A program made the translations under genes and the position numbers. The notes under the pieces were generated by a model. The model had not been told where the DNA came from, made no database searches, and was given only the letters and a program-made list of their open reading frames with translations. From Lampris incognitus (taxonomy: Eukaryota; Chordata; Actinopteri; Lampriformes; Lampridae), in NCBI RefSeq assembly GCF_029633865.1, contig NC_079211.1, forward strand, positions 144,781,270 through 144,845,269: a DNA stretch of 64,000 nucleotides, written 5' to 3'. This document shows positions 22,883 to 35,462 of the stretch, piece by piece; the stretch's first letter is position 1, and each line of letters starts with the position of its first letter.

Positions 22883-24635
22883 TTCTCACAAAATCTGGAC
22901 TTTGTGATAGTTCTGAAGAGACTCTTATGAGATAAAATCAGAAAAATCTGCAGCGATAGACGAGATGTATGACGAAACCTGTCAAGATCCCGTTGGGAAC
23001 AGTTAGGGGAAAGAGAGAGAGACAACAAGAGCCTTGGGATATGCAAGTTGGGACGTTGACATAGACGGATGTCACAGCATGGATGAGTTGGATTGGGAAA
23101 AGTGGCCCATAAACCGGTGATAGATGTGAGAGCAACAAAGAAGGGAATGTGTTTTCAATGTACATCATCCTTCTGTTTGACAGATAGAGGAAGCTTATGG
23201 TGATGTTTACTCACACACGTTGCTCTAATGCTCACGTCCTCATTTACATTCCAAACTAAGAGACGGGGTGCACTAAAATCTACATGTGTTTGCCATAACA
23301 TGGCTGCTGAATATTGAATACTCATTGCATACGTGTGGGGGGATTTGTCTACTCTTCTTTCAGCCACATGACTGGCACTGTCCCTTTGCTAATATTACAT
23401 GACACTGTGTATGGTGAAGCTCTATGAGTTGTCATGTATAACTAGTTGCAGTGATATGTTTGTGTGCCAATGCCCTGTGCATTTTATTGTACTTGACTGT
23501 TACTTGTACATATGGACATATTATTTGTGCACATTTAAAAGCCTTTTTTTAAAAATATTTTATCCATACTCTTGTGGGAAGAGCTGCTGTCTGAAGCTTC
23601 CTAATCCAGCCCAAACTGGGCCAAGAGAGGCAGCTCTGTATGTTTGGGTTGGACACCCCCAGGCAGCTGAAGATGAGTTTGTTCAGCCTAATCTCCACTG
23701 TGTGATGTGTGACTTCTCCCCCTGCTGTCATACTCGTGTAATCTGCTGTTTGCTCCACTTTAAGTCCGGGAGTAGCGAGGGGTTGGAGCGGGGGACTACA
23801 TGATGGGGACTGTCATCTCTGTCCCATCGATGGGTGCTGCCAGCATCCTGCTAATCCCCGGAGTAATCCCACCACTACTACAGAGATATCAGACACACCA
23901 AGGCAGGCAGGACGGGGTTCTGCAGCTCCCTCCACACACCCGTTCATGCGTAAACAGACGCGTGCACACACAAACGCATGCACGTATGCATGCATGCATC
24001 ATGCATAAACGCGCACACTCAGAAGCACACACACTCCACTGACAGCAGTAGTGATGTCTGCATGTATTTTTTGCCAACAGGAGTGAAAAATCCTGTCAAC
24101 TTTGAGGAGACTCGGTGTGCATTTTGAGAAACGTGGCTTAGGTGAAGGTGGAATGAGGACAGAGCTGGTACGACACCGAAGACCCTCCGGTAAAAAGACT
24201 GACTCATCCTCTGAGTTACGGATCTCATAATGTTGTGATTGGTTCATGGCAGGGTCCAGCCATGGGTAACCTGGGTGAAAATTTTAAGACTTTGTTTCTG
24301 CGTGAAAGCAGCCTGCGAGTTGGAGACTTGAATATTTTCATGTCAAACCTATCTTGCTTTTTGAATGGCGGTCTTACCTAATGACAAACCACTGCCGTTT
24401 CTGAGACAAACAGCTCCTGCTGGAGGCCACCATCTGTTGATTATCTGAGGAAACTGGCACCAACACAATGGAATCTCTAATACTGGCGTTACAGTATGTA
24501 ACGAGTAACTTCATTTTGAATGTCTGTGGACGATATATAGAAAGCATCATTTTGTATTTCTAGGTGATAAAAACAGTGATCGACAATCGCGTGTTCACAG
24601 AATCCTCAGAGTTTAGGAATCAGGAACACTGTCAT
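22883..24635. other. Non-coding stretch
   Basis: Short ORFs only. A CA-rich tract with alternating purine-pyrimidine sequence lies near 23945..24040. Confidence 0.5.
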
Positions 24636-24639
24636 TTCC

Positions 24640-25262
24640 CCCAGCCCGCAGCAGTACAACACAAAGACAAAAACACATACAAAAATTACAAGAACACACA
24701 TACCCAAACTAACACACATACCCAAACTAACACACATATCCAAACTAAACAAAAAAATCCCACGCCAGCCAGGATGACAGTCGGAACTGCCGGTCTGCAT
24801 GGGCTAGCAGTTAGCTTAGCCCGCCCCGCTTCCGCGTCCTGTCAAACCGCCCCCGGCGTTTCCTTCTCGGGCGCAGCTCCAGGCAGAGGCCGTGGCCCCC
24901 GGGCCCACCGGACAATACAGATCAAGCTCTTCCAGCTGATCCAGTGCCAGCCTTCCCAGCCAGACACCCTCGACACACCTCCCGCACTCCTCACGACGAC
25001 ATCAAAAACACCACAGTCAACGCCGGGTGAGCCCGCCGCCAGACCGTCCCCGGTGTTATCGGAACTGCCGGGCCGCATGGGCTAGCAGATAGCTTAGCGT
25101 GCCCCGCTCTCGCAGCCGATCCAGCGCCAGCCCTCCCAGCCGTGATCGAACGAAGACAAAACGTAGACGCGGACAAAGGCACTGCATGGACGGTACTCGG
25201 TGAGGCCACCCCAAATGTGAATTCGGCTGCCATCGTCCGACACCAGCACTGGGTGAGTCATC
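24640..25262 (-). repeat. Interspersed repeat family D, copy 1
   Basis: Homologous along most of its length to 34790..35462. On the minus strand it starts near a cgatggcagccgaattcac region and ends in a T/G-rich array of tagtttggatatgtgtgtt-like units followed by tctttgtgttgtactgctg. Inside, a block of about 280 bp is repeated, each unit holding gcagttccga and gctaagctaactgctag-like sequence. It is probably a non-autonomous retroelement or LINE 5' region; the class was not resolved. Confidence 0.65.
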
Positions 25263-28200
25263 TTCACTTAAACTTCCCTCTTATTCCTCGACAGAAATGA
25301 CTCCAGAAATGACTCCAGCATCAGAAGAAATTGTGACCTTCTGGAGAACTCACTCAGTGTTCCCTTAAAATATTATAAGCGCAGTCGTCTTCACGGAGGA
25401 CTCTTTTCCTTTGTCATTTCTCTCAGTTTCCTCTCAAAAGGTTTTTTGGTGAAATGATTGGGAGGGAGACAATGACATGGAAATAACACATTTTCAATTC
25501 CTCTCTTCTGATTTAGAGTCGTTCCAGTGAATAACACGCCTTCCCTCCATGTTTGCACTTCTTGCAGAAACGGTGAATAGGGTGAGTGGTAAAATGGATG
25601 ACTGAGAACCGAGGTTTTTGTTTTAATTATTTTTTCCCCCCTTCTTCCTCGTGAGCCTCAGTGGCTCTACGGTAGCTGAAGGGAATTGCGTCTATAATAC
25701 AAAGCAGTTTGTGTGACAGTTCTAGGGATCAGACAAGAAAATTCCAAAACTGGGACTATCAAGAGGCTTGACTCAAATTTCTTGGCCTCGTCTTTAATCC
25801 AACAAGTGAATTAAAGGGCAAACATGACAGGTTATTTCAGTGCAAGGGCAGATACTGTGTGCAGCACTTACAGGCAGCAAAAATATTAATCCATTGGTTT
25901 GAGAGTGGAAAATAAATGCCACCCAGAGGGCCGATGAAGGTGATGAGGTCAGACTACGAGTGAATTGAAACACCCCATTGGTTGAACAGAAAGGTCACAG
26001 GGTGGGCCTCGGTAGAATCAGATTGTCAAGGATGAGAGGCGCTGGGGGCAATGTTCAATAAAACATGAGAACAATCTTCTCGCCAGGCGTAAAAGTGCCC
26101 GGTAGTTGGACTCCGGGCAGCCCAAACAGATTTCCCCTGTGAGCCAAAAAGCATTGCAGCTGCTCATTCACCACTGCTGGCGATCCAAGCTGCCAAATCG
26201 ACAGCCATTGCCAGAAATAGTGCTGGAAATAGGCCATGATATCAAACAGTGTCTGACCCCTGACAAAGCTTATCTTACCCAAGAAAATGTATGGAACTGA
26301 AATGATAGGGTCTGCCCGCTCGGGTCCATCTCTCTGCCTCATTAGTCACTGATATTGGATGGGTTATCTCAGCTTACAGCAGAAGGTATGGCTATAGTTC
26401 ACCCTACCCTGTGAAAGATATATAGGGAAGGTTACCCTGCAAAAAGAAATAAAAAAATGAGAAATTGTTTAATCTAGTATTGAGTTTTAAGTCTTATTTT
26501 TTGTTTGAACATGGGAAACATGTAAATGGAATGAGAGCCTTTCCCTTCTTTAGAGATATACATCAACATGTCTAAAGAATCTCATTATTTATTGGACACT
26601 TCCTTAACAATTATGGAGGCAGCTGCGTAATTGTGATTTGTTTCAAGATATGGATGCTTTTTTAAATTGAATTTTTCCTTCTTCTTTTTTTTTGCATAAA
26701 AGATAACATTTCGGAAATTGATTTCATTCATTTCAGACATGAAGCCGAGATAATATGGGCATTTTCCGCCGCGCAGTCTGTAAGAATATGACATCTGACA
26801 ACAAGCAGTTTTTGAATGCCTAGATGTACCCGCTGCTCCTCTTAATGGCCGGCTGCACGGTTGCGAGGGTATGCAAGTGATGGCTGCATCCTGAGTTTGC
26901 TATTCTGCTCTAGACTGCCACGGGGCATGAAACGAGGAGACACATGATAAGCTTTTCCCCTCACGCTCCGGGGAACACAGTCAGCCATGAGAGAATGAGT
27001 CATGACAGCCTGGCGTTCCAGAGACAGATTAGTATGTATACTGCAACACTGCATCATGCATCCTCAACCACAATAGGGGCTGACTTATTATCTCCATTCG
27101 GACATGTCTGCATTCCTGTAACCCTGGATTCCTGGAGGATTTTCTGAAAAGAGGCTAGATCGTGGTTTGCTCACGTGACCCTGCATGATATAGATATTAC
27201 GATGACCTTCTTGTTTTCTCATGCGGAAAGTGATATATTCTGGATTAAAACAGAAACAGGAACAAAGTAGATCACTCAGAATGAGTGGCTGCACATGAGT
27301 TGTGGCAGAGAGGTGGGGGGGTCTCAATTAAAGCCCAATTTGTTCATTGCTGGCACAGTGTGTAGAATTCCTGGAATTACCTGACAAGCCGTGATCAGGT
27401 CCAATGGATTAACAGGAATGTTCTCCAAAAATCAGACTTTTTTTTTCCATCTGCACAGAGAGGTTTAGGCAAAGGCCAATGTCTGAATGTCAGAGCTCCA
27501 CCTTAATTTATGTATATTTCCCTTGTGCAAGCTCACAACAGCATGAAATGCAGGCAGTGCAGTTAGTCATCCATGGTATTAGATTTTTTTCCCAAACAGG
27601 CAGTGATGTTGGTGTGCGTGTGAGGAGTGCGACGACAGGCGAAATGTCAGTTTCACTAAAGAATCAGATCTTAGTAATGTCATTATAAATCATGCATTAT
27701 GTAATACAATTTATCAGATGAAGCCCCGTTTTAAAGTCTATATTAAAGTTATGAAGTTCTGCGGCAATGTAGTTGTGCTGCCATCCAGTGGTACCATCAT
27801 AAATGTTCAGTTTGTAAAAGTATATCAGGAATTCACGTGAGCCTGTGTGTTTGAATATGTACCAGTCTATATATTTCAATTTTTGGTCAGTTTGCAGAAC
27901 AGTTTTGGCCAATGCAGCAGAATGCATGCTACATTACACTTCACAGCACCATGATGTGTGCACGTATATGTTTGTATATGTGCGTCTGTCTGCATTTGTT
28001 CTATGTTATGTTTTAGTCATTTACGGCCTTAGAGGTGTCAGTTATCACTGTCGTGGTAATCTGTCGGTCCTTCAGTGGAAGATTCCTATTTCGTCGTTGG
28101 CGTTTTGCTTTTCGTTGTTTTTTTCTGGCTGCCCTGTCCTCTACTGGCTTTTATCGTCCCATTGCTCTTCTCTGTGACTGACCGTATGTGCAGCAGGACG

Positions 28201-29040
28201 AGTCACACCAGGACAGAGCCACTCATCACTGCTGGAGCAGTGGATGACCCGGGAGCAGAGATGCACCCTCCACCACACACTGTGTCGTCTGTCAGCCAGC
28301 TAGTTTAACTGGAGGATGAGAGGAGAGGGGCAAGACGGAGATTTAAAGCCCTCCTCCTCACACCATTGATCATGCCATGAAACTTGAGAGCTTAGAGCCA
28401 CAACAACTTACTTTACAACTGCAGGATAAAGGAACAGTTGAAGGGTCGGGGCGGGGAAGCCAACCCACTGTAAAGCACACTTATTCTGGTCGCATCTCTA
28501 CTGAGAATCAAGATTCAGAGTGACTCCATTCAGAGCGTAAAATAAATGGGATTGAATTTGTCTTGCCAGGACTGATACAAATGAGCAGCGAGCATGTCTC
28601 TGCAACTAGACTCATCTCTGCAAATCTGTCCTTAAACAAATAGAACGAAGAGATAGTATACGTTTTAGAGCTAGTTTGTGAAACAGTTCCTCTGTTGTAA
28701 AACAATTCCTACCTGTGTAGCCACTCGAGTCAGCGCACTGTTTACACCGTACAGTCACTGTTTGAGCAACAGATATGGCAGCGATATCTCAATAAAGACT
28801 CAGAGAATCTACTTACAAGAGTCCACTGAAGGAGACACAGAAGCTTTCAGTTCCCTCAGTTTACACCTGGTGGTCTTCCTATGGAGGAACACTGAGATAA
28901 AGCTATTTCACTACACTTAGCTACCTGGCGTTGGGCTCACAGAGTCAAATTACTACTGACATGTACTCTGTTTGGGAGGGGGGAATCTTTACGACCCCAT
29001 TCCCATCCATAACTCTCATCTGGAGATCTTCTCTTTAAAT
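25263..29040. other. Gene-free stretch
   Basis: Ordinary composition and no ORF with recognisable motifs. I see no repeat family here that recurs elsewhere in the window. Confidence 0.5.
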
Positions 29041-29089
29041 TGCTCTTCTGACAGGTACTGAGGGACTCCTCTCAGTCAAAGGTGCCACT

Positions 29090-30480
29090 ACATCATTCTG
29101 CTTGACCTATCAGCTGCATTTGACGAAGTGAATCATTAGGTTCTTCTGGACTTGGGCATTATCAGCATGGCACTAAAATGGATCCAGTTGTACTTGACAG
29201 GGAATTCATACCAAGTATCATTGAGGGGTTAGGTGTTTGGCCCATGACAGGTTATAACAGGTGTACTACAAGGCTCTTTGCTCTGCCCGCTCCTTTTCAC
29301 ACTACATACCACCTTGCATGACCAAGTCATCTCAGCACATGATTTTGCCCACCATTGCCATGCCAACAACACCCAACTCTACCTTTCTTCTCTCCCAAAA
29401 GACAATGAAGTGTCTGCACAGGTTGCTGCCGACATATCTGCTTGTATGAGGGTGCAGCACCTCCTACTTAGCTTGTCCTAAACTGAGCCGCTTTTCATCC
29501 CTTCCAAATCCTGCATCCTCCAGGCACATATCGATCACGTTCAATACATCGACGACCACAAGGCCTCGCAAGGAACCTCGGGTTGATGTTCAAAAACTGG
29601 CTCTCATTTACTGTGCACATTGCTGCTGTCTCCTGTTCCTGCAGGTCTGCTCTGTACAACATACAAAAGACCCGACTGGACCTACCAGAGCATGCTATGC
29701 AGATCTTTGTCCGGGCTCAAGTAATCTCATGGTTAGACCGTTGCATTGCACTGCACTGGTACCTCGGTTTGGGCAATCCAACCACTGCAAAGTATCAAGA
29801 AGTTTCAAGTTTCAAGTTTATCAAATGCACAACAATACAGTGATGCCAGACATGGCTGGCAATGCTTGAGCATCAGGCAAACCTCAAAACAGCTAAAAAT
29901 ATATATAACATTTAAATTTAAAGTTAAACTAGAATCTAAAATATGGAATCTAAAATTTACCAACATTTACAGGTTAACTTAAAATTAAAATCCATCCATC
30001 CATCCATTATCCAAACCGCTTATCCTACTCAGGGTTGCCGGATGCTGGAGCCTTATCTAAAATTTAAACATTACTAGTTGATTTAACAGAAGGAATGGTT
30101 TTCAATCTGCAAAGATACATCCAAGTCTCACCTATCTTTGCATCCATACACTGGCTCACAGTTGCTACCTTGCTGCTGGCTGTCTAGGCATTTCAAGGAT
30201 CTTCGCTGACATACCTGCAAAACCTGCATTTGCATGTATACACTCCTGTTCGCCTTTTCTGTGCCTCCTATCGAAGGCTACAGTCTACACATACTTCTCA
30301 GAGCCAGAGCTCTACTGTAGATGTAGACTTTCCTCTCACCTGACCCCAAAATGGTAGAATGAACAACTTCCATCAGAGCTAAAGACCTGCTTACTTTGTT
30401 CAAAAGAAGGCCTAAAATTTCCCTCTTCCAGGCCTTCCTTGAACCTCAAATGGTCTCTTAGCATGACTGTTGCACTGACT
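29090..30480 (+). mobile_element. Decayed CR1/L2-type LINE reverse transcriptase, interrupted
   Basis: Pieces in changing frames: DLSAAFDEVNH-like (29105), GVLQGSLLCPLLFTLH (29259), NNTQLYLSSLPKDNEVS (29365), then RNLGLMFKNWLSFTVH (about 29573). The 3' part resumes at about 30080. An insertion of about 280 bp at roughly 29800..30078 includes a SINE B tail fragment. Many stops; a molecular fossil, of a different lineage from the 1-4 kb LINEs. Confidence 0.7.
29993..30056 (-). mobile_element. SINE family B tail type 1 fragment
   Basis: 64 bp with (TCCA)n, ttatccaaaccgcttatcct and gatgctggagcc. The rest of the SINE is absent. Confidence 0.75.
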
Positions 30481-30697
30481 TGCAGCATTGTCTGGCTGAT
30501 TTGTAATTTGAATCCTCTTCTACCGTTTCTTATGTCACTATTAGTGATCTACCTATAGGGCACTTAACACTAATTGCACTTAACATGCACTCTTGGCTAT
30601 ATGATTTCTATTCAGTGCTCTAAGCTAGCTGTTGGTTGACACACACACACACACATATCGGCTAATTGCTGACTTTTTTTTTCATGAAACCTCAATT

Positions 30698-31156
30698 TAC
30701 CAGTCAATCTTCATTCCAACCCTCACCTATGCTCATGAGCTTTGGGGTAGTGAGATCACGGAAACAAGCGGCTGAAATGAGTTTCCTCCGTAGGGTGTCT
30801 GGGCTCAGCCTTAGAGATAGGGTGAGGAGCTCGGACATCCGGAGGGAGCTCGGAGTAGAGCCGCTGCTCCTTCGCTGCAAAAGGAGTCAGTTGGAGTGGT
30901 CCGGGCATCTGATTAGGACGCCCCCTGGGCGCGTTGCTTTGGAGGTTTACCGGGCACGGCCAACTGGGGGGAGACCCCGGGGTAGACCCAGAACTCGCTG
31001 GAGGGACTACATGTCCAATCTGGCCTGGGAACGCCTTGGGATCCCCGAAGGGGGGGCTGAAGGGCGTTGCTGGGGGGAGGGACGTCTGGAGTGCCCTACT
31101 TAGCTAGCTGCCACCGCGGCCCGACCCCGGAGAAGCGGCTGAAGATGAACGAATGA
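30698..31156 (+). mobile_element. 5'-truncated LINE copy (C-terminal region), with TSD
   Basis: It encodes a region typical of a widespread fish LINE: MSFLRRVSGLSLRDRVRSSD, RRELGVEPLLLRCKRSQLEW, GRPRTRWRDYMSNLAWERLG. It ends in a (GAAT)n tail. The flanking duplication is atgaaacctcaatt (30684..30697) and atgaaacctcgatt (31157..31170), 13 of 14 bases identical. The clade was not assigned. Confidence 0.85.
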
Positions 31157-31170
31157 ATGAAACCTCGATT

Positions 31171-31311
31171 GGGATGATGCCACTCAGTATGCTGTCTGCA
31201 GTGTCAAAAAGTTTGTCAGCTGAGTTTAGATGAGGGAGTCCTTCCACAGTAGTCTCGGCGCAATCTACTTTTGAGGAAACCCATTCACAAACTTATTGAA
31301 TTATGCCTTAC
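31171..31311. other. Spacer between LINE copy and candidate exon
   Basis: Nothing recognised apart from the donor site of the candidate exon at its right edge. Confidence 0.4.
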
Positions 31312-31360
31312 CTGTCACCAAAAGAAAACTTTTGCCCGGAATTGTTTGCATCCATCAGTT
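31312..31360 (-). other. Candidate 49-bp exon with strong splice sites
   Basis: On the minus strand a long pyrimidine tract ends ttcttttgttttgtttcag just before 31360, and the segment ends GGTGACAG followed by GTAAGG (31311..31306). Both sites fit consensus well. Spliced to the tmem132 exon at 7656, its last base would complete the split codon in phase. The joined frame has a stop and then ATG inside this 49-bp segment, giving a short start MQTIPGKSFLLVT. It could be an alternative 5' exon of tmem132, a non-coding exon, or chance. Confidence 0.35.
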
Positions 31361-31724
31361 CTGAAACAAAACAAAAGAAAAAAAGTAACGATTCAGTCAT
31401 CTGTTGAATCGGGTGTGTATGTGAGGTAGCAAGCTATACAGACAGATAAATCTCTCTGGCTTGGGAGGAAAGGAGGAGGGATGGTGTAGTCACTGGAGCT
31501 GACAGCTACCTACTTCTGATGCAATGTGATTTATTTCCACACGGAGCTTGGACGTGGACGGTGCATGGGCAGGTCAATTTGGTTTGGTAGAAGAAGAAGA
31601 TTCTGATTGATAGAGTCTGGAGGCCAACCATGTTCTCTACGCTCAGCTCCCTCTCCATCAGGGCCCCTGATATGGCCGATTAATCCTCAGTACACAGAGC
31701 AGAGGCTCTAGGCAGGGAAAGATG

Positions 31725-31749
31725 TGTGCGTGTGTGTGTGAGTGTGACT

Positions 31750-31833
<84 letters not shown>
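31725..31833. repeat. (TG)n(AG)n compound microsatellite
   Basis: A TG tract followed by about 60 bp of uninterrupted AG, a purine-pyrimidine strand asymmetry that can form a triplex. Confidence 0.97.
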
Positions 31834-31835
<2 letters not shown>

Positions 31836-34034
31836 CAGACTTCTCAGCGAGCCAAAGATGGGAGCTTCCATCTGTGCAACAGGACAGTGTCCCGTTGGAA
31901 GGTAACTGTGTTCACTCATGCCTGATCAGTCCAAAGATTGAACATTTGGCACAGAAGCATTCTTCCACATTTCCACAAAATTCAAGGGCCAGTGCCTTAA
32001 AGGAAGAAAAAAAAAAACCTGAAAAAAAAAGAAAATAAGAGCCCTTCTTTCATGTACTACAGAGCGTGCATTATACTTGAATTACCCTTGAACTACATTG
32101 ACCTCGCCACTAGATGGCAATATAAAACAAAAATAATGATTTGTTAAACTGATTTTGCAAAAGCCATGTCTGGTCTCATATGTATTGAGACTCAAAAAGC
32201 CTCAACCTCCCCCCCCCCCCCTTTCTTTTCATCATACACATCTCTATCCAGTGCCGGGAGCTAATTTAGTAAGCGGCGATTAATTAGTCTCTTTTTTTCT
32301 GTCTAATTGGTCTATTTCGTCTGATGTTTTTGTGCATGCCGTGTAAAATTCCACTCTGACAAAAGAAGGAAATGACCGTGATTCCTTTGTGCTCTTTTAA
32401 ACACAGACAAAACAACCCTCTGTGTTCACTGTGGAAACCTGTTGCCACACCCAGAGCTCCGAGAGCGTTCAGAAGGAGGAGCTGAATGCTGTTGATTCAC
32501 TCGCTCCATTATCAATTACAGTACCGTCGTCAGACAATATAGTGCTGCTGTCGGCAGATTTATTTCACCCCTCCTCTCCGGCCTCCTTTTCCCTGCTTTC
32601 CATTTTAGCTGTGCCGGATGAGGCCGAGCAGGCCCTCGTATCTCTTCAGGCTTGGTGTAGTCAAAGTGCTGTCTGATAGCCCTCTGACCCTTCCCCACTA
32701 GTATCTGTCCAAGGCCTCACATTCACCTCAAATCCCCCAAACGTTTTTATCCCTTTATCCAGGCATGAGATCAGAATTTCAGATTAGGATTAAGGTCAGT
32801 AGTAGGATCAGTCGAATCAGACGTCTATTGAAGCACATCTTCCCGTCTCCTCCTTCTTGTCCACCAGAAGTTTTATCTTGTGGCCCCCTCTCCTCCCCTC
32901 TCCCCGAGATGAGTGACACATCAGAGATAGCCTTCAACTAATCCGATGCTTTTATGCCCCGTGAAAGTAAGTTGCGAGCCCGTAGCCCTTTTCACAGTTT
33001 ATTTGTTGTCGTTTTAAATCATACTTAGCGTCATGCTCAGCGTCAGGCTGGAGCGCTTGTGTCTTTTCAAACGTGAGTCGGAGCGAGCCGTGCCCCTCAG
33101 ACACAGGAGGAGCTGGAACATCAAAGCGATGCAAGAATGCTTGCCATAGAAAGGTTACTGCGAGAGTTGCCCCGAGACATACTTGATGAATGCATTTTGG
33201 CAAAGTGCCCTTCACGCCTGCATTGTTTTTGGATGGATAATTGCTAAAAGCTTCTCACACTCGATGTCTTTGTATAACGCTGCACTCCTCAGAAAGATGG
33301 TGCATAATCCATATAGAAGTGCACTAAAGGAACGTTTCTTCCATATGCTTCTTGCAGTTTTCCGACTCCCCTGCAGAATCTGACTCCCCTCGGTGTGGTT
33401 ACTGTTAGTAGGATAAGGGAGTTAGGGTGGGGCGGGGGGGGTTAAGGTTAGCCTAACCTAGCCTGACAACAAGGGGAGTCAGTTTCCGCGGGGGAGTGAG
33501 AAATTTCTATAACACACTCCACAGAGCGTAATCTCGCTTTCATTCAAGATTGGCTTTTATTTGTTTGCTTGTTTGTTTTATTTTGCTGTTTTCTGATTTG
33601 AAAATGGCGGCAAATGTGCGTATTTAAAGTAAGGGAGGTCTGCCAACAGAGTTTCATTGTGCCCCTTTCTCCAGTACGGGGTGCTAGAGAGCCAACGCCG
33701 CCAGTAGAGTCGACGGAGAGGTTTCGGGATAGCGTGTTCGTGTGAAGGGGGCCTATATCCCCGGAGTTTTGCCCTGACCTCCCATTCCCCTCTGCTGCAC
33801 ACACCTTGTCAGCAGGTAGGGCCTTATCGCTCTCAGCTGAATTGAGGCATTGAGCACACACTTGACCTTGTCATTATCTTGTAGCTGGCTTTGTTTCCAC
33901 ACTCCTTTCTGCCTTTTGTGTGTTTCCTGGCTTTCCCTTTCCACACTATTTCAACAAAGATAAGAACAGAGGCTATCTGTCCCCCACCTCCCCTCTCTCT
34001 CGCACACTCTCTCTCTCGCACACACACACATACC
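31834..34034. other. Gene-free stretch
   Basis: A C-run lies at 32211..32221. No gene or repeat was identified. Confidence 0.5.
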
Positions 34035-34320
34035 ATGTCACCCTATGCTTGTGAGGACCCCTCATTGACTACATTCATTCCCTAGCCCTTAACCCTAACC
34101 TTAACCGTCATAACTATATGCCTAACCTTAACCCTTACCCTAACCTTAATTTATCCTAATCCTAACCTCAACCTAATCCTAATCCTGAACCCAAAATAGA
34201 CTCTTTTCCTCATGGGGACCCATAAAATGTCCCCACAAGGTAGATGGTTTCAGGTTTTTCCATCCTAATGGGGAGATTAGACAAATGTCCCCATTAGGGT
34301 TGAAAAACCTGGTACACACA
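34035..34320. repeat. Fish interspersed repeat with degenerate (CCTAA)n tract and hairpin
   Basis: A tract of variably spaced taaccctaacc/ccttaacc units (34084..34190) is followed by catggggacccataaaatg and tgtccccacaagg. Then comes a strong hairpin (about 34253..34311) whose arms include ggtttttccatcctaatggg and its complement. Parts recur at about 35808..35855. It lies between CT/CA-rich tracts. It is an interspersed repeat, not a telomere. Confidence 0.7.
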
Positions 34321-34789
34321 CACACACACATCTCTCGCTCTCTCCCTCTCTTTGTCTACACACTAACTCGTTTATTCTCTCTCTTTTGTTTGTAAAAAAG
34401 GAGGCCTTGTGTATATTACAAAGAAGGGCCCTACCCGTGACCTTCCATGGCTGTTGGAGGTGTACCAGTCAACGCCAGTAGTAAGATGGTGCCGAGGCCT
34501 CCTCCCCTCTCATCTGAAAGATGGAGCAAGGACATTGACAATCATAACCAAGAGGTACTTTTATTTACCAAGTCCACAGGACTTCCCATAAACAGCTTGT
34601 CACATGAGACATCAGAATACTGATTTTACACTGCACAGGATAATTTAACTGGATAGGGTCACGCCTTCAAATATAAGACAAGATAATACAAAGACAAGAA
34701 ATACTTGGACACAAACAATTATCAAGAATGGGACGTCTATTTGTCAATTGGTTCCATGCACCTGCACACAGCAAATGAAGCAAAATATC
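34321..34789. other. Non-coding spacer
   Basis: CT/CA-rich start, then nothing recognised. Confidence 0.45.
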
Positions 34790-35462
34790 ATGACCCCCAG
34801 CCCACAGCAGTGCAACACAAAGACAAAAACACGTAGCCAAACTACAAGAACACATCTATCCAAACTACAAAAAGACTACAAAACACATATCGAACGCCAG
34901 GATGACTGTCGGAACTGCCGGTCTGCATGGGTTAGCAGTTAGCTTAGCCCACCCCACTTCTGCATCCTGTCAGACTGCCCTCGGTGTTTCCTCCTCGGGC
35001 ACAGCTCCAGGCAGGGCTGTGGTCCCTGGGCCCACCGGACGCAGCAGACCAAGCTCTCCCAGCCAATCCAACGCCAGCTCTCCCAGCCAGACATGTTCGA
35101 CACACCAACACACGACGACACCAAAAACACCACTGTCAACACCAGGCGAGGCCGCCCTCGATGTTATCGGAACTGCCGGTCTGCACGAGCTAGCAGTTAG
35201 CTTAGCCTGCCCCGCTTCCACGTCCTGTTAGACCGCCCTCGGTGTTACCTCTTCGGGCACAGTTCCAGTCAGGGGCCGTGGTCCCTGGGCCCACAGGACG
35301 CAGCAGACCAGGCTCCCCCAGCCAATCCAGAGCCAGCTTTCCCAGCCATCAAACGAAGACACAAACTTAGACCCAGCAGACGTGGACAAAGACACTATAC
35401 GGACGGTACTGAGTGAGGCCGTCGCAAACGCAAGTTCGCGCCGCCATCTTCCCACACCCGTA
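34790..35462 (-). repeat. Interspersed repeat family D, copy 2
   Basis: Homologous to 24640..25262 and slightly longer. On the minus strand it begins gatggcggcgcgaacttgcg (35445 down) and ends with tgtagtttggatagatgtgt-like units and gtctttgtgttgcactgctg. Two internal units start at tcggaactgccggtctgca (34910 and 35168, plus strand), giving a period near 256 bp. Confidence 0.68.

Noticed and set aside
24564..25085. 173-codon plus-strand ORF, also partly open at 34902..35231
   Set aside because: Open frame runs through repeat family D antisense to its likely orientation; proline/serine/threonine-rich with no motif. The shared openness may reflect GC content.
34084..34190. Possible telomeric array
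   Set aside because: Units are irregular and lie within an interspersed repeat; no uniform TTAGGG array.
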